Shown: piece after piece, positions 22,917 to 27,800 of the stretch
How the letters are laid out: every line of letters starts with the position of its first letter
Position numbering within the stretch: position 1 is the stretch's first letter
Source of the DNA: DATGEO01 sp035310015
Lineage (GTDB): Bacteria; Chloroflexota; Dormibacteria; Dormibacterales; Dormibacteraceae
Reading direction: 5' to 3'
Length of the DNA: 27,800 nucleotides
NCBI GenBank assembly: GCA_035310015.1
Contig: DATGEO010000173.1
Coordinates: forward strand, 1 to 27,800
The notes under the pieces: model-generated
The model's database searches: none
What the model was told of the DNA's origin: nothing
What the model saw: the letters and a program-made list of their open reading frames with translations, nothing else
Made by a program: the position numbers and the translations under genes

Positions 22917-25439
22917 ATGACCGGGAACGAGATCCGCAGACGTTTTCTAGAGCATTTCGCGAGCCGGGAGCACAAGGTCCTGCCCAGCGCGCCGCTGGTG
23001 CCGAAGGCGGACCCGAGCACGCTCTTCATCTCGGCCGGAATGCAGCCGCTCCAGCCCTACTACCTGGGCTTGAGCGATCCGCCCGCGCCCCGGCTCGCGA
23101 GCTGCCAGAAGTGCCTGCGCACCGGTGACATCGACGAGGTGGGGAAGACCGACCGCCACAACACGTTCTTCGAGATGCTCGGCAACTTCACGCCGACGGG
23201 CGCCTACTTCAAGGAGATGGCGATTCCCCTGGCCTGGGAGCTGGTGACCCAAGGGTTCAAGATGCCGGTCGACCGCCTGAGGGTGACCATCCACCCGACC
23301 GACGACGAGGCCTATGACATCTGGACCCAGCGCACCGGCGTGCGGCCCGAGCACATCACCCGCCTGGTCGACAACTGGTGGGGTCTCGGGCGCGGTCCGT
23401 GCGGCCCGGACTCCGAGATCTGGTGGGACCGCGGCTCGAATGTCGGCTGCGGGCTTCCCGACTGCGTGCCGGATCACTGCGAACGGTTCACCGAGTTCTG
23501 GAACCTCGTGTTCCCTCAGTTCGACCAGCAGGACGACGGGACGCTCGTCCCGCTTGCGAGGCCCGCGATCGACACGGGCATGGGCCTCGAGCGGATCTCG
23601 TACATCCTGCAGGGCAAGACCAACATCTTCGAGACCGACCTGCTCGAACCGCTGGTCGACCACGTGCGGCAGCACAGCTCGAAGCCGACGACTCTTTCGG
23701 AGCGCATCATCGCCGACCACGTGCGCGCAGCGACCTTCTGCATCGCGGACGGTGTGCTGCCTTCCAACGAAGGCCGCGGCTACGTGCTGCGCCGGCTCAT
23801 CCGCCGCGCCTCGGTGCATGCGCGCCGCATCGGGCTGACGGTCGACGTCAGCACCGGGGTGGAGGTCGCGGTGGCGATCTACCGCGGGCACTATCCCGAG
23901 CTGACCGAGCGCCAGGCGTCGATCGTCGACGTCGTTCGCAACGAGAGCGAGCGGTTTCAGCGCACCATCGAGCAGGGGATGGAGCAGTTCGAGAAGGTGG
24001 CGGCTCGCCACAAGTCTTCGATCCCAGGCGACGAGGCGTTCAAGCTGCACGACACGTTCGGCTTTCCCCTCGAGCTCACGCGCGAGCTTGCGGAGGAGCG
24101 CGGCGTCGAGGTCGACGAAGAAGGATTCAAGGCGGCGATGCTGCAGCAGCGCGAACGGTCGCGCGGCGCGATCGCGCAGCACTGGGTCGCGGTCAAGGAC
24201 CTCCCGCGGTCGGAGTTCACCGGCTACACCGACCTGTCGGCGCAGAGCGGAGTCCTCGCGCTGCGCAGCGGCGGCAGCGCGGTGGAGGCCGCCTCCGAAG
24301 GCGACGAGGTAGAGGTGTTCCTGGAGCGAACGCCCTTCTACGCCGAGTCGGGCGGCCAGGTGGGCGACACGGGCACGATCTCGACCGCCGGCGGCCGGAT
24401 TCGCGTCGATGACACGCAGAAGCCGGCCGAGGGCGTGATCGCGCACATCGGCACGGTCGTCACGGGCGACGTGAAGGTGGGCGAGACCGCGACCGCTGCG
24501 GTCGACGCGAAGCGACGGCGCGCCATCGCGCGCCATCATTCGGCGACACACCTCCTGCACAGGGCGCTTCGCGAAACACTCGGCGAGAACGTCGTGCAGA
24601 AAGGCTCGTGGGTCGGTCCTGACCACACGACCTTCGACATCCCGCTCAATCGCGCCATCACGAAGGACGAGCTCGCGCGGATCAACAAGCGCGTCCTGGA
24701 GAAGATCCGCGAAGCGCTGCCCTTCCACGAGTCGCACAAGCCCTACAAGGAAGCGGTGGCGCAGGGCGCGATGCACCTCTTCGAAGAAAAGTACGGCGAC
24801 GTCGTGCGAGTGGTCTGCTTCGGCGACTGGACCTGCGAGCTGTGCGGCGGGACTCACGTGAAGAACACCGCCGACGTCGGCACCGCGCTCATCCTGTCGG
24901 AGTCGAGCATCGGCTCCGGGCTGCGGCGCATCGACATGGTCGTGGGCGACCCCGCCGACGAGCGCGTGCTTCGCGAACGCGACCTGCTCCTGGACCTGGC
25001 GCGCTCGTTCAACGCCGTGCCCGAGCAGCTTCCCGACCGGCTCGCCACTTTGCGTGCCGAGCTCAAGGCGGCGGAGCGCGAGCGCCAGAAGCTGCGCGAC
25101 GAGGTCCGCTCGGCGCGGGTCAGGGGCGGCAACGGCCTGCAGGTGAAGCACGGCAGCGTGGACTACGTGACCGAAACCGTCGATGCCACGAGCGACGACG
25201 AGCTGAAGGCCTACGCCGATCGATTCCTCGATCTGCTGAAGTCCGGGATCGTAACCGTTGTCGCGGGCGACAAGTTTGTCATCAAGGTGTCCAATGACCT
25301 GATCTCGAAGTACGACGCCAACCGCCTGAAGGAGCTCTTTGGCAAGGGGGGCGGCCGCCCGCAGCTGGTCAGCGGCAGGCTGAACGTGCCCGTCGCGGAC
25401 GCTTTCAAGCGCCTCGACCAGGAGCTTGGAGGCGGATGA
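22917..25439 (+). CDS. alaS: Alanine-tRNA ligase
   Basis: The 840-residue protein is close to the usual 870-880 for bacteria. It has the class II aminoacylation core (1-450: FISAGMQPLQPYYLG, CQKCLRTGDIDEVGKTDRHNTFFEMLGNF, DTGMGLER), the editing domain with metal-site motifs HHSATH (about 539) and CGGTH (about 642), and the C-terminal DHHA1-like C-Ala domain (about 765-840: GKGGGRPQLVSGRLN). It charges tRNA-Ala and hydrolyses mischarged Ser/Gly. The ATG at 22917 lacks an SD; the leader is probably very short. No T-box-like leader fits in the 112-bp gap. The stop overlaps the next ATG by 4 bp (ATGA), so alaS is co-transcribed with the FtsA-like gene. Confidence 0.97.
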   Translation: MTGNEIRRRFLEHFASREHKVLPSAPLVPKADPSTLFISAGMQPLQPYYLGLSDPPAPRLASCQKCLRTGDIDEVGKTDRHNTFFEMLGNFTPTGAYFKEMAIPLAWELVTQGFKMPVDRLRVTIHPTDDEAYDIWTQRTGVRPEHITRLVDNWWGLGRGPCGPDSEIWWDRGSNVGCGLPDCVPDHCERFTEFWNLVFPQFDQQDDGTLVPLARPAIDTGMGLERISYILQGKTNIFETDLLEPLVDHVRQHSSKPTTLSERIIADHVRAATFCIADGVLPSNEGRGYVLRRLIRRASVHARRIGLTVDVSTGVEVAVAIYRGHYPELTERQASIVDVVRNESERFQRTIEQGMEQFEKVAARHKSSIPGDEAFKLHDTFGFPLELTRELAEERGVEVDEEGFKAAMLQQRERSRGAIAQHWVAVKDLPRSEFTGYTDLSAQSGVLALRSGGSAVEAASEGDEVEVFLERTPFYAESGGQVGDTGTISTAGGRIRVDDTQKPAEGVIAHIGTVVTGDVKVGETATAAVDAKRRRAIARHHSATHLLHRALRETLGENVVQKGSWVGPDHTTFDIPLNRAITKDELARINKRVLEKIREALPFHESHKPYKEAVAQGAMHLFEEKYGDVVRVVCFGDWTCELCGGTHVKNTADVGTALILSESSIGSGLRRIDMVVGDPADERVLRERDLLLDLARSFNAVPEQLPDRLATLRAELKAAERERQKLRDEVRSARVRGGNGLQVKHGSVDYVTETVDATSDDELKAYADRFLDLLKSGIVTVVAGDKFVIKVSNDLISKYDANRLKELFGKGGGRPQLVSGRLNVPVADAFKRLDQELGGG

Positions 25440-26695
25440 CCAAGTTCAAGCTCCTGCGCAAGCGCAGCGAGTACTACCGCCACTTCACCGTTCTCGACAT
25501 CGGCACCGATCTCGTCAAGGTGCTGGTCGTGCGCCGCGACGGCCCGGACGGCGAGATCCTGGGCGTCGGCCGCGAGCCGCAGTCGCCGGCGGCCATGTCC
25601 GGCGGCGCGATCGCCGACCTCGAGTCCGTCATCCAGTCCTGCAACCGCGCCCTCGAAGCCGCGGAGGACATGGCGAAGACCGTACCCGGTCAGGTCGTGG
25701 TCGGCATCGCGGGCGAGCTGATCAAGGGCTTCTCCTCGACCATCGCGTATCCGCGCTCGAACCCGCAGTCGCGGGTGCGGCAGTCGGAGATCTCGACCAT
25801 GCTGCAGATGGTCCAGCGCCGGGCCCTGCGCGAGGCGCAGCACCTCCTGGAGCTCGAGCGGAGCTATGGCCAGCTCGAGGCGCGGCTCGTGCACTCGGGC
25901 ATCACCAACGTGCGCGTCGACGGCTATCCCGTCACGAATCCGGTCGGCTTCACCGGCAAGAACCTCGAGGTCACGGTCTTCAACACCTTCGCGCCGATGA
26001 CGCACATCGACGCCATCGAGACGGTCGTGCGCGAGCTCGACCTCGAGCTTGCGGCCGCGGTGGCGCAGCCCTACGCCCTGGCGCGCGCGTGCGCCAGCGA
26101 AGAGGTCTGGTCCGAGGGCGGCATCTTCGTCGACGTCGGCGGTGGCACCACTGACGTCGGGCTCGTGCGCGACGGCGGGGTGGAGGGCACGCGGATGTTC
26201 AACCTCGGCGGCCGTGCGTTCACGCGGCGGCTCGCGCTCGCCTTCGGCCTGAGCTACGAAGAGGCCGAGGCCCGCAAGCTGCGTCACTCCGAGGGCCTGC
26301 TCTCGCCGGAGCAGCACCGGCAGGTGTCGGAGCTGCTCAGCGCGGACGCGGAGGTCCTGCTCCAGGGCCTCGCGCTGAGCCTCAAAGAGCTCTCCCGCGG
26401 CGACCCCCTGCCCTCCAACGTCTTCCTATGCGGCGGCGGCAGCCTCCTGCCCGAGCTCACCCTCGAGATGGCCAAGAACAACTGGACGGCCGGCCTGCCG
26501 TTTGCCAAATCCCCTAAAATCCGCCATCTGGTTCCCCCGGACGTGCGGAACCTCACGGATTCCACTGGGCAGCTGTCAAGCCCGCAAGACATCGCGCCGA
26601 TGGGCCTCGCGAACCACGCACTGCGCACGGAGAGCGAAGAGCGAGAGACCGTCAACTCGGTCATGCGCCGGGTCCTAAGCGCTATAAAGGCTTGA
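25436..26695 (+). CDS. FtsA-like actin-fold ATPase
   Basis: The 419-residue protein has the three nucleotide-binding motifs of the actin/Hsp70 fold: phosphate-1 VLDIGTDLVKVLV (19-31), phosphate-2 FVDVGGGTTDVGLV (about 230-243) and the adenosine motif FLCGGGSLLPEL (about 325-336). An SHS2-like 1C region (about 85-200) and the SYEEAEARK segment are typical of FtsA. The C-terminal helix VNSVMRRVLSAIKA is amphipathic, as the FtsA membrane anchor is. The start overlaps alaS (ATGA) with GGAGG close by. The next gene encodes a membrane-anchored protein, so it may serve as the cytoplasmic ATPase of an envelope system rather than as the canonical FtsA; ftsZ is not in the window. Confidence 0.82.
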   Translation: MTKFKLLRKRSEYYRHFTVLDIGTDLVKVLVVRRDGPDGEILGVGREPQSPAAMSGGAIADLESVIQSCNRALEAAEDMAKTVPGQVVVGIAGELIKGFSSTIAYPRSNPQSRVRQSEISTMLQMVQRRALREAQHLLELERSYGQLEARLVHSGITNVRVDGYPVTNPVGFTGKNLEVTVFNTFAPMTHIDAIETVVRELDLELAAAVAQPYALARACASEEVWSEGGIFVDVGGGTTDVGLVRDGGVEGTRMFNLGGRAFTRRLALAFGLSYEEAEARKLRHSEGLLSPEQHRQVSELLSADAEVLLQGLALSLKELSRGDPLPSNVFLCGGGSLLPELTLEMAKNNWTAGLPFAKSPKIRHLVPPDVRNLTDSTGQLSSPQDIAPMGLANHALRTESEERETVNSVMRRVLSAIKA

Positions 26696-26726
26696 GCACT
26701 ACGCCTCCAGGAGACCTGTAAACGTC

Positions 26727-27800
26727 ATGGCAGCCAACCCGATATACGTCGAAGTGGAGGAGGAGATCCCCGAGGTCGTCGAGCGCCTGAGGCGCACGCG
26801 CGGCTCGGACACGATGCTCGTCCTACCGGCCCGCTCCCGCGTCGGCCAGAGCCGCTTCAACTTCCAGCTGCTTCGCAACTACGCGTCGCGGATGGGCAAG
26901 CAGGTGACGGTCGTCTGCGACGACCCGGCCGTCCAGAAGATGGCCTCGGAGACCGGCTTCCCGGTGTTCGGGGCGGTCGGGCCGGAGGGCGTTGGCATTC
27001 CGTCGGAGGAACCCGCCCCCGCTCCGCCGCGCAAGTGGTGGCAGCGCAAGGTCGGCCCCCTCGAGGCGCACGTCGGCGTCATCGCGCCCACCAAGCTCAT
27101 CACCAAGACCGCGACCGAGCTCAAGCCCGGGCGCTTCCTGCTCTACATGGCGGGCCTGATGATCGTCCTCGTCGCGCTGACGGGCCTCATGGTCTTCGTG
27201 CCGAGCGCGTCCGTGACGCTCATCGCCGAGGCGGCGCCGTACTCGCAGCGCGACGTCGAGATCCAGGCCGAGCCCGGCAAGGCGCCGATCCGCGTGCGCG
27301 TGGACGTCATCTCGCGCACCGACTCGCAGGGCTTCAAGACCACCGGCGTGAAACAGGTACCCCTGGCGCCGGCGACCGGCCAGGTCGTCTATACGAACGG
27401 GTTTCCCCCACCGTCACCGTGCGGCGTGCCGCACCAGAACCCGGACTGCGGATCGCCCGGCATCATCATGCCGTACGGCCAGCGGCTGAAGAACACCAAC
27501 GGCCTCGAGTTCGCGCAGACCTCGGGTAACACGGTCGTGCCATGGAACGGCACGGCGACCGCGAACATCGTCGCCGTCATCGCAGGCTCGTCGGGGAACG
27601 TCGGCGATCACACGATCAACACGATCGAAGACGACGTCTTCGGTCAGCAGTTGACGGTGACGAACCCGCAGGCCACCGGCAACGGGACCGATCCGTCGTC
27701 CACGCCCCTGATGACCGAGGCCGACTTCGACGCCGGCCGCGCGCAGCTCGAGCAGTCGCTGCACCAGGAGATCGCCCAGCAGCTGCAGTCCTCGCTGAAG
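26727..27800 (+). CDS. Membrane-anchored baseplate-J-like protein (C-terminus outside window)
   Basis: The frame is open for 358 codons to the right edge. The N-terminal about 80 residues form a cytoplasmic alpha/beta domain (DTMLVLPARSRVGQSRFNFQLL, RMGKQVTVVCDDPAVQKMASETGF). A Pro-rich linker, a basic stretch (RKWWQRK) and one membrane helix (about 137-159) follow. The rest is exported and resembles baseplate-J/gp47-like sequence: PLAPATGQVVYTN, long hydrophilic strands and a G-N-V-G-D turn. The start is ATG at 26727, with AGGAGA 12 bases upstream, 31 bp after the FtsA-like gene. Such proteins in Chloroflexota and related phyla are uncharacterised; the fold suggests a structural cell-surface or contractile-baseplate-type role. 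The call is moderate because the end is missing. Confidence 0.7.
   Translation, partial: MAANPIYVEVEEEIPEVVERLRRTRGSDTMLVLPARSRVGQSRFNFQLLRNYASRMGKQVTVVCDDPAVQKMASETGFPVFGAVGPEGVGIPSEEPAPAPPRKWWQRKVGPLEAHVGVIAPTKLITKTATELKPGRFLLYMAGLMIVLVALTGLMVFVPSASVTLIAEAAPYSQRDVEIQAEPGKAPIRVRVDVISRTDSQGFKTTGVKQVPLAPATGQVVYTNGFPPPSPCGVPHQNPDCGSPGIIMPYGQRLKNTNGLEFAQTSGNTVVPWNGTATANIVAVIAGSSGNVGDHTINTIEDDVFGQQLTVTNPQATGNGTDPSSTPLMTEADFDAGRAQLEQSLHQEIAQQLQSSLK

Overview
The window is high-GC, gene-dense bacterial DNA with many GTG starts and few strong Shine-Dalgarno (SD) sites. Gene content points to a monoderm, probably Chloroflexota-related lineage; Dormibacteraeota or a neighbour is my guess from general look, not from a search. 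It has a Tad pilus locus without an outer-membrane secretin, a SigB/F-type sigma factor beside an RsbW-like protein, and an alaS / FtsA-like / baseplate-J-like cluster. I see no tRNA, rRNA, CRISPR array, transposase or phage genes. No gene-free stretch exceeds about 190 bases.

Layout. (1) 1-4626: a membrane-anchored multi-GAF sensor, cut by the left edge, is divergent from a bifunctional Rel (p)ppGpp synthetase/hydrolase, which is followed 1 bp later by a glyoxalase-II-like metallo-hydrolase. (2) 4646-12175, minus strand: a Tad operon read in the order cpaE/TadZ-like ATPase with an N-terminal cyclic-nucleotide-binding-like domain, two TadE-like pseudopilins, a TadG-like protein with a probable inserted domain, cpaB, tadB and tadC. 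The gaps around cpaB and tadC hold strong perfect hairpins. (3) 12359-16218, plus strand and divergent: a HEAT-repeat protein, the motor ATPase cpaF/tadA, and a degenerate hybrid histidine kinase with two receiver domains. Pilus parts and a probable controller are thus split across two divergent units sharing a 183-bp promoter region with a palindrome. No Flp pilin or prepilin peptidase is present here.

(4) 16225-16621: a three-way-junction inverted repeat between convergent genes, then a small membrane protein. (5) 16665-19681: hisS and aspS, overlapping by 4 bp. (6) 19682-20179: a highly structured 170-nt segment (6S-like ncRNA or 5' leader) before a small membrane protein whose SD lies in the terminal helix. 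(7) 20249-22194: DUF948 (YtxG-like), YtxH-like, a degenerate RsbW-like protein with a histidine-rich loop, and a SigB/F-type sigma factor; together they look like an envelope or general stress module. (8) 22205-22804: pdxH. (9) 22818-27800: two near-identical palindromic repeats 42 bp apart in front of alaS, then an FtsA-like actin-fold ATPase overlapping alaS by 4 bp, then a membrane-anchored baseplate-J-like protein cut by the right edge.

The most interesting items are the degenerate signalling proteins (pseudo-hybrid kinase, RsbW-like protein), the unusual cNMP-type/CpaE fusion, the structured RNA after aspS, and the tandem operator-like sites before alaS. All functional calls come from reading translations and motifs by eye; nothing was searched or folded computationally.
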